Source: Rhizobium sp. N324
GTDB taxonomy: Bacteria; Pseudomonadota; Alphaproteobacteria; Rhizobiales; Rhizobiaceae
Assembly (NCBI RefSeq): GCF_001664485.1
Contig: NZ_CP013630.1
Location: 2,173,001 to 2,237,000, forward strand
Direction: 5' to 3'
DNA length: 64,000 nt
Position 1 is the stretch's first letter; each line of letters starts with the position of its first letter. A model generated the notes under the pieces. The model did not search any database, was not told where the DNA came from, and saw only the letters and a list, made by a program, of their open reading frames with translations. Positions 35,508 to 44,807 of the stretch are shown here, piece after piece. A program made the translations under genes and the position numbers.

Positions 35508-36767
35508 ATGACCAGAATGAAATCGATCGGCGCGGCTTTGGCTGCGGTTCTTTTGAGTTCCGTTGGCGCCCATGCCGGCGACGTGCGCATCATGTGGTAT
35601 TCCGATGGCGGCGAAGGCGCTGTCATCAAGGACTTGCTCTCGCGTTTCTCCAAGGCCAATCCGGACGTCAACGTCATCCTCGACGAGGTTTCCTACGACG
35701 TCGTCAAGGAACAGCTGCCGGTGCAGCTCGAAGCCGGGAAGGGGCCTGATATCGCCCGGGTCACCAATCTGAAGGCGCAGGCCCAGCACTGGCTCGATCT
35801 TCGCCCGCTGCTCGCCGATGCGAAATATTGGGACGACAATTTCGGCGCCCAGGCCGACTGGATGCGGCCCGACGGCTCGAATGCCATCACCGGTTTCATG
35901 ACCCAGCTGACCCTGACCGGCGGCTTCGTCAACAAGACGCTGTTCGAGCAGGCCGGCGTCGAACTTCCCGGCCCGAAGGCGACCTGGGATGATTGGGCGG
36001 CGGCCGCCAAGAGGGTCGCCGACAGCCAGAAGGTCTTTGCCATGGCGATCGACCGCTCCGGTCACCGCGTCTCCGGCCCGAACATTTCCTACGGCGCCAA
36101 CTACATCGCCGCCGATGGCAAGCCGGCGCCGATCGACCAGGGCTCCAAGGAATTCCTCAGCCGCTTCGTCAAGTGGAACGAGGAGGGCATCGTCAACAAG
36201 GATGTCTGGGTCAGCGCTGCCGGCACCACCTACCGTGCCGCCGCCGAAGACTTCATCAATGGCGGCCTTGCCTATTATTACTCGGGCAGCTGGCAGATTT
36301 CGGCCTTCGCACAGAAGATCGGCGACAGCTTCGACTGGGTCATGGCGGGAAGCCCCTGCGGCACGGCCGCCTGCACCGGCATGCAGGGTGGCGCCGGCCT
36401 CGTTGCCGTCAAATACACCCAAAACCCGAAGGATGTCGCCAAGGTGATGGATTACCTCGCAGGCGCCGACGTGCAGAAGGAATTCGCCGAGCGCAGCCTG
36501 TTCATTCCGGCGCATAAGGGTGTTGCCGCAGGCCAGATGGACTTCAAGACCGACAATCCGCATGTGCAGGCGGCGCTGAAGGCCTTCGTCGAATCGGCGG
36601 CTCAGACGGCGGCACCGGCGATGAAACTGCCGGGCTGGAAGTGGTCGGACGCCTATTACAGCGCCATCGTCGCCCGCATCAGCCAGGTGATCGCCGGCGA
36701 AATGAAGCTCGACGACGCCTATGCCCGTATTGACGAAGACATCAAGGCCAAGGTCGGCGCCAACTGA
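35508..36767 (+). CDS. CUT1-type sugar-binding protein (family 1)
   Basis: 419 aa. Signal peptide MTRMKSIGAALAAVLLSSVG, cleaved after AHA. The mature part is of the UgpB/MalE type: VRIMWYSDGGEGAVIKDLL, KANPDVNVILDEVSYDVV, and GGLAYYYSGSWQISAFAQ. A Cys pair in SPCGTAACTGMQ probably forms a disulphide. AGGAGG directly upstream. Presumably binds the oligosaccharide processed by the 839-aa protein. Confidence 0.92.
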   Translation: MTRMKSIGAALAAVLLSSVGAHAGDVRIMWYSDGGEGAVIKDLLSRFSKANPDVNVILDEVSYDVVKEQLPVQLEAGKGPDIARVTNLKAQAQHWLDLRPLLADAKYWDDNFGAQADWMRPDGSNAITGFMTQLTLTGGFVNKTLFEQAGVELPGPKATWDDWAAAAKRVADSQKVFAMAIDRSGHRVSGPNISYGANYIAADGKPAPIDQGSKEFLSRFVKWNEEGIVNKDVWVSAAGTTYRAAAEDFINGGLAYYYSGSWQISAFAQKIGDSFDWVMAGSPCGTAACTGMQGGAGLVAVKYTQNPKDVAKVMDYLAGADVQKEFAERSLFIPAHKGVAAGQMDFKTDNPHVQAALKAFVESAAQTAAPAMKLPGWKWSDAYYSAIVARISQVIAGEMKLDDAYARIDEDIKAKVGAN

Positions 36768-36778
36768 CGGACGAACGA

Positions 36779-37816
36779 ATGGCGGAAAAGACGGTTTCTT
36801 CCGAACCGCCGGCAAAGGCCGGCCCTCGGCAGGCGCTCGCAGCACCTGTCCGGCTTGTCATGGGGATCGTCGATATTCCCATGCGCGCCTGGCAGAAGCT
36901 GACGGGGCTGAACGGCATGGCGGGCGTCTTCCTGGCGCCCAACATGCTGATCTTCAGCGTCTTCGTGCTCCTGCCGCTGGTCATCAACTTCCTCTATTCG
37001 ACGACGAGCGGCAGCGGCATCTTCCTGCAGAACAGGACCTATGTCGGCACCGAGCAGTACCACATCCTGTTCGACTGCCGTTCCTATCTCGACCCTTCGA
37101 CCTGCGCCGCCGACACCTTCTGGGCGGCGGTCCGCAACACCGGCGTCTTCGTCGTCTTCCAGGTCTCGGCGATGCTGATCGCCGCGCTGGCAACGGCCCT
37201 GATTCTCAACCGCGAGCTTTCCAATCGCGGCTTCTGGCGCGCCGTCTTCTTCTTCCCGGTGCTGCTGTCGCCCGTCGTCGTCGGCCTGATCTGGAAATGG
37301 ATCCTGCAGCGCCAGGGCCTGCTGAACTATGCGTTGAGCCCCTTCGGCTTCGAACCGTTCTCCTGGCTCAGCGATCGTTTCTGGGCCTTCTTCTTCGCCG
37401 TCTTCGTCTCGGTCTGGGCGCATATGGGCTTTTACGCGCTGATCCTGCTCGCCGGCTTGCAGGCGATCCCGAAGGATCTCTATGAGGCGGCAGCGATGGA
37501 CAAGGCGAGCCCGACCCGCATCTTCCGGCGCATCACCTTGCCGCTCTTGATGCCGAACCTCATCGTCGTCCTGGTGCTGGCGCTGATCCGCGCCGTGCAG
37601 ATCTTCGACGAGGTCTTCGTGCTCACAGGCGGCGGGCCGGGCACCAGCACCATGTACATCACCCAGTATATTTACGAGACGGGCTTTGCGAGTTCCTTGC
37701 GCAATCCGGGGCTTGCGTCGGCCGCCTCGATCCTGATGGGCATCGTGCTCGTCATCCTGACGCTGGTCCAGCTCGCCGCCAGCAGCCGCAATGAGAAGAG
37801 AGGGAAACGCCAATGA
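36779..37816 (+). CDS. CUT1 sugar ABC permease 1
   Basis: 345 aa with a ~45-residue cytoplasmic N-terminus before the first helix (FLAPNMLIFSVFVLLPLVI). The first periplasmic loop is long and holds a Cys pair (LFDCRSYLDPSTCAADTFW). The EAA loop is LYEAAAMDKASPTRIFRRIT, and LTGGGPGTSTMYITQYIY is the conserved C-terminal stretch. Starts 11 bases after the binding-protein stop, and ends in an ATGA overlap with permease 2. Confidence 0.92.
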   Translation: MAEKTVSSEPPAKAGPRQALAAPVRLVMGIVDIPMRAWQKLTGLNGMAGVFLAPNMLIFSVFVLLPLVINFLYSTTSGSGIFLQNRTYVGTEQYHILFDCRSYLDPSTCAADTFWAAVRNTGVFVVFQVSAMLIAALATALILNRELSNRGFWRAVFFFPVLLSPVVVGLIWKWILQRQGLLNYALSPFGFEPFSWLSDRFWAFFFAVFVSVWAHMGFYALILLAGLQAIPKDLYEAAAMDKASPTRIFRRITLPLLMPNLIVVLVLALIRAVQIFDEVFVLTGGGPGTSTMYITQYIYETGFASSLRNPGLASAASILMGIVLVILTLVQLAASSRNEKRGKRQ

Positions 37817-38862
37817 GCGCTGTCGCCACCTTTCTTCTGCGCCGCCGCGGCCGCGGCTGGCACTGGACCGACGTCGTCACCTGGATCTGGCTGATCTCCG
37901 GCGTTTTCCTGATGTTCGGCCCGGCCGTCTGGCTGGTCTTTTCCTCCTTCAAGACGCCGGCCGCCCTTGCCGAATTCCCGCCGTCCTTCCTGCCCTATGT
38001 CACCGAACAGGCTGTGGTGCCCGGACACGACAAGCCCTTGCCGCTCTATACCGTGACGATGCCGGATGGCAGCAGCCGCGTGCTCGCCGAAGTCCGCCGC
38101 ATCGGCATCATCGGCCAGATGATCGACCCGAAACAGCCCGGCGAAATCGTCAAGGTCAACATCAAGGACCGCACCCCGGTGCGCAAGGTCGAATTCGCCG
38201 CCGCCAACTACACCGAACCGTTCCAGCGTTTCGATTTCTTCCTGTTCCTGCGCAACTCCGTCTTCGTCACCGTGGCCGCGACGGCGATCACGCTGCTCGT
38301 CAATTCGATGGCCGCCTTTGCGCTGTCGAAATACCAGTTCCCCGGCCGCACCGCCGTCATGCTGATGATCCTGGCGACACTGATGGTGCCGCTCTCGGTC
38401 ATCGTCGTGCCGCTCTATTCCGTCATCGGCACCTTGAACCTCTTCGACAGCCTCTGGGGCGTCATCCTGCCGACGGTCGCCACCCCCACAGGCGTCTTCC
38501 TGCTCCGTCAATATATGCTGACCATCCCGGACGAGCTGATCGACGCCGCACGCATGGACAAGGCCAGCGAATGGCAGATCTACTGGCGCATCATCCTGCC
38601 GCTCTCGGCGCCGGCGCTGGCGGTGCTGGCGATCTTCTCGGTCGTCTGGCGCTGGAACGACTTCCTCTGGCCGCTGATCGTGCTGTCGCGCAAGGAGCTC
38701 TATACGCTGCAGGTCGGCCTCAACGTCTATGCTGGCGAGCTCAATGTGCAATGGCACTATATCCTCGCCATGACGGTCGTCTCGATGATCCCGGTGTTGC
38801 TGATCTTCGTCTTCCTGCAGCGCTTCATCACCACCGGCATCGCCGGCTCCGGACTGAAATAA
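37813..38862 (+). CDS. CUT1 sugar ABC permease 2 with enlarged periplasmic loop
   Basis: 349 aa; MalG-type permeases are usually ~280. The extra length is a periplasmic insert of about 70 residues (roughly 62-135: VVPGHDKPLPLYTVTMPDGS to RTPVRKVEFAAANYTEPFQR) between the first and second helices. The EAA loop is LIDAARMDKASEWQIYWRII and WRWNDFLWPLIVL marks the C-terminal half. The insert may contact the binding protein or ligand. Overlaps permease 1 by four bases. Confidence 0.92.
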   Translation: MSAVATFLLRRRGRGWHWTDVVTWIWLISGVFLMFGPAVWLVFSSFKTPAALAEFPPSFLPYVTEQAVVPGHDKPLPLYTVTMPDGSSRVLAEVRRIGIIGQMIDPKQPGEIVKVNIKDRTPVRKVEFAAANYTEPFQRFDFFLFLRNSVFVTVAATAITLLVNSMAAFALSKYQFPGRTAVMLMILATLMVPLSVIVVPLYSVIGTLNLFDSLWGVILPTVATPTGVFLLRQYMLTIPDELIDAARMDKASEWQIYWRIILPLSAPALAVLAIFSVVWRWNDFLWPLIVLSRKELYTLQVGLNVYAGELNVQWHYILAMTVVSMIPVLLIFVFLQRFITTGIAGSGLK

Positions 38863-38880
38863 GATGAAACAGGAGAGTGC

Positions 38881-39960
<1,080 letters not shown>

Positions 39961-39966
39961 GAGCTG

Positions 39967-40000
39967 AAAAAAAAGCCCGCGCCGGAAGGGAGGCGCGGGC
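39967..40000 (-). terminator. Rho-independent terminator for the 60-aa gene
   Basis: On the minus strand GCCCGCGCC pairs with GGCGCGGGC (nine base pairs, eight-base loop), followed by eight U (39974-39967). It ends transcription of the gene at 40023-40205; the same hairpin lies just after the convergent ATPase stop and may help there too. Confidence 0.85.
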
Positions 40001-40022
40001 CGAACATTCATCTCAGGACAGC

Positions 40023-40205
40023 TTAGTGGCTGTTCTTATGGCTCTGTTGATCAGCTTTTACATGCTGTTCATGGCTGCCGCCGCGGGATCCGCTGGACTG
40101 CGCGTCGCGGCCACCTGAAGAGGAGCTGCGGGTATTGGAGTCGTTCTTGTGACTCTGCTGCCCGGCTTTGACGTGCTGTTCATGGGTTCCACCTTGGTTT
40201 GCCAT
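40023..40205 (-). CDS. Hydrophilic repeat protein, 60 aa, probable stress protein
   Basis: Starts MANQGGTHEQHVKAGQQSHK; the unit GGTHEQHVKAGQQSHKN recurs near the C-terminus as GGSHEQHVKADQQSHKN, separated by a Ser/Gly-rich linker. No hydrophobic core, so probably disordered, like other small stress or desiccation proteins. AGGAG six bases before ATG 40205 supports this start over 40235. A GGAAC-N18-TT promoter (40253-40277) and a strong terminator (39967-40000) frame it as a single-gene unit. The family name is unknown to me. Confidence 0.75.
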   Translation of the reverse strand: MANQGGTHEQHVKAGQQSHKNDSNTRSSSSGGRDAQSSGSRGGSHEQHVKADQQSHKNSH

Positions 40206-40252
40206 TCGGTTCTCCTTGGGTTTGAACGAGGCCACGTCGACCTCGCTGGAAA

Positions 40253-40277
40253 AACCTCGCTCCGGCCCATGCGTTCC
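40253..40277 (-). promoter_or_regulatory. EcfG/RpoE2-type stress promoter
   Basis: Minus strand: GGAAC (40277-40273), 18 bases, TT (40254-40253), 48 bases before the start codon of the 60-aa protein. Same pattern and spacing as 2101-2125. Confidence 0.65.
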
Positions 40278-40579
40278 CCATTTTAATATTTCGTGATCTC
40301 GTCTCGAAATGAGGGATGAGGAAGCGGGCCGGGCGGGTAGGGAGCTCGCCTGCCGTTTCGTTGGCCATCGGGAGAAAGCGGAAAAATCCCGATGTTCTCC
40401 AGCACCACCGCGTCCGCTTGGCGCGGCCCGCTACCTCGATTCGACAATGCGTCTGGTGGCAGGAAGGTTCCGCCATCAGACCCCATCGCTCCATGCCGGC
40501 AGCCCGCTGCGGCCCATCGGCTCTTTTCAATCGACCCCATCGCTCTAACTTAAAGGGCATGGAAAGAAAGGAGAAACCC
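40278..40579. other. 302-base stretch without a gene
   Basis: Several frames are open but none has a ribosome site or recognisable protein. A short direct repeat ACCCCATCGCTC occurs at ~40480 and ~40536. The promoter of the 69-aa gene must lie here, but I cannot place it. Confidence 0.4.
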
Positions 40580-40789
40580 ATGACCGACGCACCGAATACG
40601 GCGACCCCGGCGCGAAGAGTGTTGCGTGGCCGCCCCTACAGTATCGGCGAATTTGCCAGGAAATACCGGTTGGATGACAAGGAGGCAAAACGCCTCTACG
40701 AGAAGTTCGGCCCATCCGCCACCGAACTCGATCTGTTGATGGCGGCAAAGCGGCGTCCGCCGGGGCTGCCCACCAGTCTCGACGCCTGA
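40580..40789 (+). CDS. Small DUF3606-like protein, 69 aa
   Basis: Starts MTDAPNTATPARRVLRGRPY; the core YSIGEFARKYRLDDKEAKRL then YEKFGPSATELDLLMAAKRR resembles the small DUF3606 proteins (a YW-x-x-KFG helix followed by a second helix), although the match is loose. AAAGGAG lies six bases before ATG 40580; the much longer upstream frame is not supported. Ends eight bases before the GFA gene, so the two may be co-transcribed. Confidence 0.6.
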   Translation: MTDAPNTATPARRVLRGRPYSIGEFARKYRLDDKEAKRLYEKFGPSATELDLLMAAKRRPPGLPTSLDA

Positions 40790-40797
40790 CAGCGGCC

Positions 40798-41172
40798 ATG
40801 CGGATCCGGACCGGAAGTTGCCTGTGCGGGGCGGTTGCCTATCGCGTCGAAGGTGAGCCGCTTCGCGTCGGCCTTTGCCACTGCGCCGATTGCCGCAAAT
40901 CGAGCGGCTCCGCCTTCGTCTTCTTCGCGGTCTGGCCGCGCCCGGCTTTTTCCCATAGCGGTCAGATCGCGACCTTCGCCGGTCGCAGCTTCTGCCCCGT
41001 CTGCGGCAGCCGGCTTTTCTGCCTGCAGGAGGACGCCGCGGAAATCCGCCTCGGCTCGCTCGACAGTCCGCCGAGCGACCTCGTCCCGGATCATGAAGTC
41101 TGGATTAAGCGGCGCGAAGCCTGGTTGCCTCAGCTGCCGGGTGCAGAGCAATTTGCCGAGGATGCCGACTGA
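40798..41172 (+). CDS. GFA/CENP-V family zinc protein
   Basis: 124 aa. Zinc-binding cysteines of the GFA fold are all present: GSCLCGAV, CHCADCRKSSGS, and FCPVCGSRLF. The family includes glutathione-dependent formaldehyde-activating enzyme, but most members, including short ones like this, have no proven reaction. C-terminal DHEVWIKRREAWLP is typical. Follows the 69-aa gene by eight bases. Confidence 0.9.
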   Translation: MRIRTGSCLCGAVAYRVEGEPLRVGLCHCADCRKSSGSAFVFFAVWPRPAFSHSGQIATFAGRSFCPVCGSRLFCLQEDAAEIRLGSLDSPPSDLVPDHEVWIKRREAWLPQLPGAEQFAEDAD

Positions 41173-41181
41173 CGAGTGCTG

Positions 41182-41285
41182 AAGCGTGTCGCGATCTTTG
41201 TGATCGCTTGCCACACTTCGGCTCTTTCGTTTTCTGCATGTCGTGATCGCAAAACCGCCTGACACTTTTGCGCGACATGCTCTAC
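41182..41285. repeat. RIME1-like mosaic repeat, second copy
   Basis: AAGCGTG (41182) with CACACTT (41212), and GCATGTCG (41236) with CGACATGC (41273). The second half closely matches 20486-20534, while the first palindrome has diverged. Lies in the 261-base gap before the exporter operon. Confidence 0.7.
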
Positions 41286-41433
41286 CGCGCCAAAACTTGA
41301 CTTTTCCCACCAATATTTCATTTCCCCCTCCGCAATTCCGTGCCACTTCGGCGGCAATGCTAATGCCCGGTTCATCTGCGCTGTGATTATTTTACTGCGG
41401 GGCCGAGACGGCCACTGACTGATCGAGGATGAC

Positions 41434-42729
41434 ATGAACGATACCGGAACCGGCAAGAAGACCGGGGCACAGACAAGCGGCGCGTCCGAGCTCGCAACGG
41501 TGCTTGCCGCATCGGGACGTCAGGGCAAGCGCAGCCGCTGGCGCGGACGGTTGTTCATCCTGTTGATCCTCGTTGCTTCAGCAGCCGGCGCCGCGTATTT
41601 CTATATGGGCCGCGGGCAAAGCGAAGTGAACTATGCCACCCAGCCGGCCAAACGCGGCGATCTGACGGTGCTGGTCACCGCCACCGGCTCGGTGCAGCCG
41701 ACCGAGCAGGTGGATATATCGAGCGAACTGTCCGGCACGGTCCGCGACGTCAATGTCGATTATAACAGCACGATCAAGGCGGGCGACGTGCTGGCGCAGC
41801 TCGATACCAACAAGCTCGAGGCCGATGTGAAGAGCTCACGCGCCAAGCTCAATTCGGCCAAGGCGAATGTCGCCAAGGCCAATGCCGACCTGCAGTCGGC
41901 AAGCACCTCGCTCGAGCGGCTGAAGAGCCTGGTCCGGAGCAATGTCTCCACCCAGCAAAGCCTCGACGACGCCACCTACAAATATGATTCCGCCGTCGCC
42001 GCCAAACAGATCAACGAAGCCGAGGTGCTCGCTTCGGAAGCCGACCTGCAGCTTGCCGAGGTCAATCTTGCCAAGGCGAAGATCGTCTCGCCGATCGACG
42101 GCGTCATCCTTACCCGCGCCGTCAATCCGGGCGCCACCGTCGCAGCCTCGCTTTCGGCGCCGATCCTGTTCACCATCGCGGGCGACCTGAAGAAGATGGA
42201 ACTGCAGGTCGATGTCGACGAGGCCGATGTCGGTCAGATCGCCGTCGGCCAGAAGGCGAAGTTCTCGGTAGACGCCTATCCCGACCGGAGCTTTCCCGCC
42301 GAGATCGAGCAGATCCGTTTCGCCTCCGAGGTGGTCAACAATGTCGTGACCTATAAGGCGGTCCTCTCCGTCGACAATGCCGATCTCCTGCTGCGCCCCG
42401 GCATGACGGCGACGGCCGACGTCACCGTCGAGGCCGTCAAGGATACGCTGATGGTGCCGAACACGGCGCTGCGTTACGCCCCGACCCAGGCGGGACGGCG
42501 CGGCCGCGGCATTTTCGGCATCTTCGGCCCGCCACGCCAGCGCGGCGGCGGCAATTCCGGCCAGGCGCTGACGGGCGCCGAGCGCCGCGTCTGGGTGCTA
42601 AGCGACGGCCGGCCCAGCCCCGTCGTCATCCAGGTCGGCTCATCCGACGGCCAGTTCACCCAGGTCGTCTCCGGCGACCTCAAGGACGGTGACGCATTGG
42701 TGACCGACGCCACGACACGTGCGAACTGA
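41434..42729 (+). CDS. MacA-like periplasmic adaptor (HlyD family)
   Basis: 431 aa. One membrane anchor (residues ~37-55, LFILLILVASAAGAAYFYMG), then the adaptor domains: lipoyl halves around VQPTEQVDISSELSGTVRDV and AKIVSPIDGVILTRAVNPGA, and a coiled-coil hairpin of Ala/Lys-rich helices (~130-200) that reaches towards an outer-membrane channel. Works with the ATPase and permease that follow. A glycine/arginine-rich loop (AGRRGRGIFGIFGPPRQRGG) is unusual. Cargo unknown: macrolide, peptide or lipid-type compounds are handled by relatives. Confidence 0.9.
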   Translation: MNDTGTGKKTGAQTSGASELATVLAASGRQGKRSRWRGRLFILLILVASAAGAAYFYMGRGQSEVNYATQPAKRGDLTVLVTATGSVQPTEQVDISSELSGTVRDVNVDYNSTIKAGDVLAQLDTNKLEADVKSSRAKLNSAKANVAKANADLQSASTSLERLKSLVRSNVSTQQSLDDATYKYDSAVAAKQINEAEVLASEADLQLAEVNLAKAKIVSPIDGVILTRAVNPGATVAASLSAPILFTIAGDLKKMELQVDVDEADVGQIAVGQKAKFSVDAYPDRSFPAEIEQIRFASEVVNNVVTYKAVLSVDNADLLLRPGMTATADVTVEAVKDTLMVPNTALRYAPTQAGRRGRGIFGIFGPPRQRGGGNSGQALTGAERRVWVLSDGRPSPVVIQVGSSDGQFTQVVSGDLKDGDALVTDATTRAN

Positions 42730-42741
42730 GCGGAGAGACGG

Positions 42742-43458
42742 ATGGCAAGCCCGCCGCTCATCGAATTCAGGCAGGTCTCGAAAATCTACGGCGAGGGCGA
42801 GGCGGCAATCCGCGCGCTCGACCATGTCGACCTTGCAATCAACGCCCATGAATTCGTCGCGATCATGGGCCCATCGGGCTCCGGCAAGTCGACGGCGATG
42901 AACATCCTCGGCTGCCTCGACGTGCCGACATCAGGCGACTACGCCTTCCAGGGCATCCCGACCTCCGGCTTCGACCGCGGTCAGCTGACGCTGTTGCGCC
43001 GTCACATGCTCGGCTTCGTCTTCCAGGGCTTCAACCTGCTGTCGCGCACCTCGGCGCTCGAGAATGTCGAACTGCCGCTGATCTATCGTGGCATGGCGGT
43101 GCGCGAACGGCGCGAACGGGCGCACGAGGCCTTGGCGCTGGTCGGCCTCTCCGGCCGCGAACATCACAAGACCCAGGAACTGTCCGGCGGCCAGCAGCAG
43201 CGCGTCGCGATCGCCCGCGCCATCGTCACCCAACCGGCGTTGCTGCTTGCCGACGAACCGACAGGCAATCTCGATACGAAAACCAGCGTCGAGATTATGG
43301 ATCTGATGACCCGGCTGAACCGCGAGCAGGGCATTACCATCGTCATGGTGACGCACGAGCCCGATATCGCCGCCTATGCCCAGCGATTGCTCAGGTTCGT
43401 CGACGGCAAGCTGGAGACCGAGGTCGAGCACCAGAGGAGGGCGGATCATGTTCTTTGA
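42742..43458 (+). CDS. MacB/LolD-type ABC ATPase
   Basis: 238 aa. GPSGSGKST Walker [17 protein letters not shown] signature, [16 protein letters not shown]alker [15 protein letters not shown] switch. Unlike E. coli MacB, the ATPase and permease are separate proteins here. Overlaps the permease gene by 11 bases. Confidence 0.93.
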   Translation: MASPPLIEFRQVSKIYGEGEAAIRALDHVDLAINAHEFVAIMGPSGSGKSTAMNILGCLDVPTSGDYAFQGIPTSGFDRGQLTLLRRHMLGFVFQGFNLLSRTSALENVELPLIYRGMAVRERRERAHEALALVGLSGREHHKTQELSGGQQQRVAIARAIVTQPALLLADEPTGNLDTKTSVEIMDLMTRLNREQGITIVMVTHEPDIAAYAQRLLRFVDGKLETEVEHQRRADHVL

Positions 43459-44650
43459 GACACTCAAACTCGCTCTGCGCGCCATCAGCCGCAATATGCT
43501 GCGCTCGTTCCTGACCGTGCTCGGCGTCGTCATCGGCGTTGCCGCCGTCATCGCGCTGGTGACGATCGGCAATGGCACCACCGCGCAGGTCTCGACCGAA
43601 TTGTCGCGGCTCGGCACCAACATGCTGTTCGTCCGCCCCGGCCAGTTCGGTCCCGGCCGGGCGAGCTCGGAAGCCAAGCGCTTCAGCGTCAAGGACGTCG
43701 CCGCCATCCGCGACCAGATCAGCGGCTTGAGGGCGGTGGCGCCGCTCAACCAGTCGACGGCGACGGTGATATCAGGCGGCCAGAATCATTCGACCAGCGT
43801 CTCCGGCACCACCAACGACTATTTCGTCGCGCAGGACTGGAACCTGGCGCTCGGCCGCAATTTTACCCCCGCCGAGGAGCGCGGCCAGTCCCGTTGCATC
43901 ATCGGCGAGACGGTACGCTCGCAGCTCTTCGGCGCCGCCGACCCGATCGGCCAGCAGATCCGCGTCGGCAAGGTTTCGTGCCCCGTCATCGGCGTGCTCG
44001 CCAAGCGTGGCCAGTCCGGCATGGGGACCGATCAGGACGATGTCGTCATCATGCCGGTCAAGGTGTTCCAGCGGCGCATCAGCGGCAACAGCAACGTGCC
44101 GCAGATCATCATCTCGGCGCGCGACGGCGTCTCCACGGCCAAGGTGCAGTCCGATGTCGAGGATCTTCTGCGCGAGCGCCGCAAGATCATCCCCGGCCGG
44201 CAGGACGATTTCAACGTCAACGATATGACCCAGATCGCCGAGGCGATGACCGGCACGACGACGCTGCTGACCGGCCTGCTCGGCGCCGTCGCCGCCATCA
44301 GCCTGCTCGTCGGCGGCATCGGCATCATGAACATCATGCTGGTCTCCGTCACCGAACGTACTCGCGAGATCGGCATTCGCCTGGCGATCGGCGCGCTCGA
44401 AAACCAGGTGCTCACCCAGTTTCTGGTCGAAGCCGTGGCGCTCTCGCTCTTCGGCGGCATCACCGGCATCGCCCTCGGCCTCAGCCTCGGTCTGGTGGCG
44501 GTGACTTTCCTGAAAGTCCCTTTCGTCTTCAGCCCGATGATGGTCGCCGTCGCCTTCCTCTTCTCCGCCGCAATCGGCATGATCTTCGGCTATTTCCCGG
44601 CAAGACGAGCAGCGCGGCTGAACCCGATCGAGGCGCTGCGGCACGAGTGA
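43448..44650 (+). CDS. MacB-type ABC permease
   Basis: 400 aa. Four membrane segments: one at the N-terminus ([20 protein letters not shown]) and three at the C-terminus ([20 protein letters not shown] onward), with a ~230-residue periplasmic MacB_PCD domain between. [16 protein letters not shown] is the FtsX/MacB cytoplasmic signature; ends [12 protein letters not shown]. Start at 43448 inside the ATPase gene. Completes the tripartite exporter. Confidence 0.92.
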   Translation: MFFETLKLALRAISRNMLRSFLTVLGVVIGVAAVIALVTIGNGTTAQVSTELSRLGTNMLFVRPGQFGPGRASSEAKRFSVKDVAAIRDQISGLRAVAPLNQSTATVISGGQNHSTSVSGTTNDYFVAQDWNLALGRNFTPAEERGQSRCIIGETVRSQLFGAADPIGQQIRVGKVSCPVIGVLAKRGQSGMGTDQDDVVIMPVKVFQRRISGNSNVPQIIISARDGVSTAKVQSDVEDLLRERRKIIPGRQDDFNVNDMTQIAEAMTGTTTLLTGLLGAVAAISLLVGGIGIMNIMLVSVTERTREIGIRLAIGALENQVLTQFLVEAVALSLFGGITGIALGLSLGLVAVTFLKVPFVFSPMMVAVAFLFSAAIGMIFGYFPARRAARLNPIEALRHE

Positions 44651-44731
44651 GGCAAGATAAAGGCGTTGTGGCAAAGCGCGCGATGTCTCTCTTTTACGCC
44701 GGGTGAGTTTGGGAGGAACGCCAACCCGCCC

Positions 44732-44807
44732 TCCGTCTTCCTCGGCCTTGAGCCGAGGATCCATGCCACGACGGCTGGCGGATGCGGCGTGGATGCTCGG
44801 CTGGGGG
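44732..44807. repeat. Rhizobial palindromic repeat, left part, split by the IS
   Basis: Contains CCTCGGCCTTGAGCCGAGG (a hairpin, 44740-44757) and ends ATGCTCGGCTGGGGG. Joined to 46088 onward (minus one CTGGGGG copy), it restores a second hairpin ATGCTCGGC-TGGGG-GCCGAGCAT. Confidence 0.65.
44801..44807. repeat. Target-site duplication, left
   Basis: CTGGGGG, repeated directly after the right end of the IS at 46081-46087. Confidence 0.75.

Noticed and set aside
40480..40547. Direct repeat ACCCCATCGCTC as a regulatory element
   Set aside because: Only two short copies about 55 bases apart; too little to separate from chance.
40309..40579. Upstream open frames before the 69-aa gene
   Set aside because: No ribosome site and no protein-like pattern; the AAAGGAG before 40580 marks the real start.
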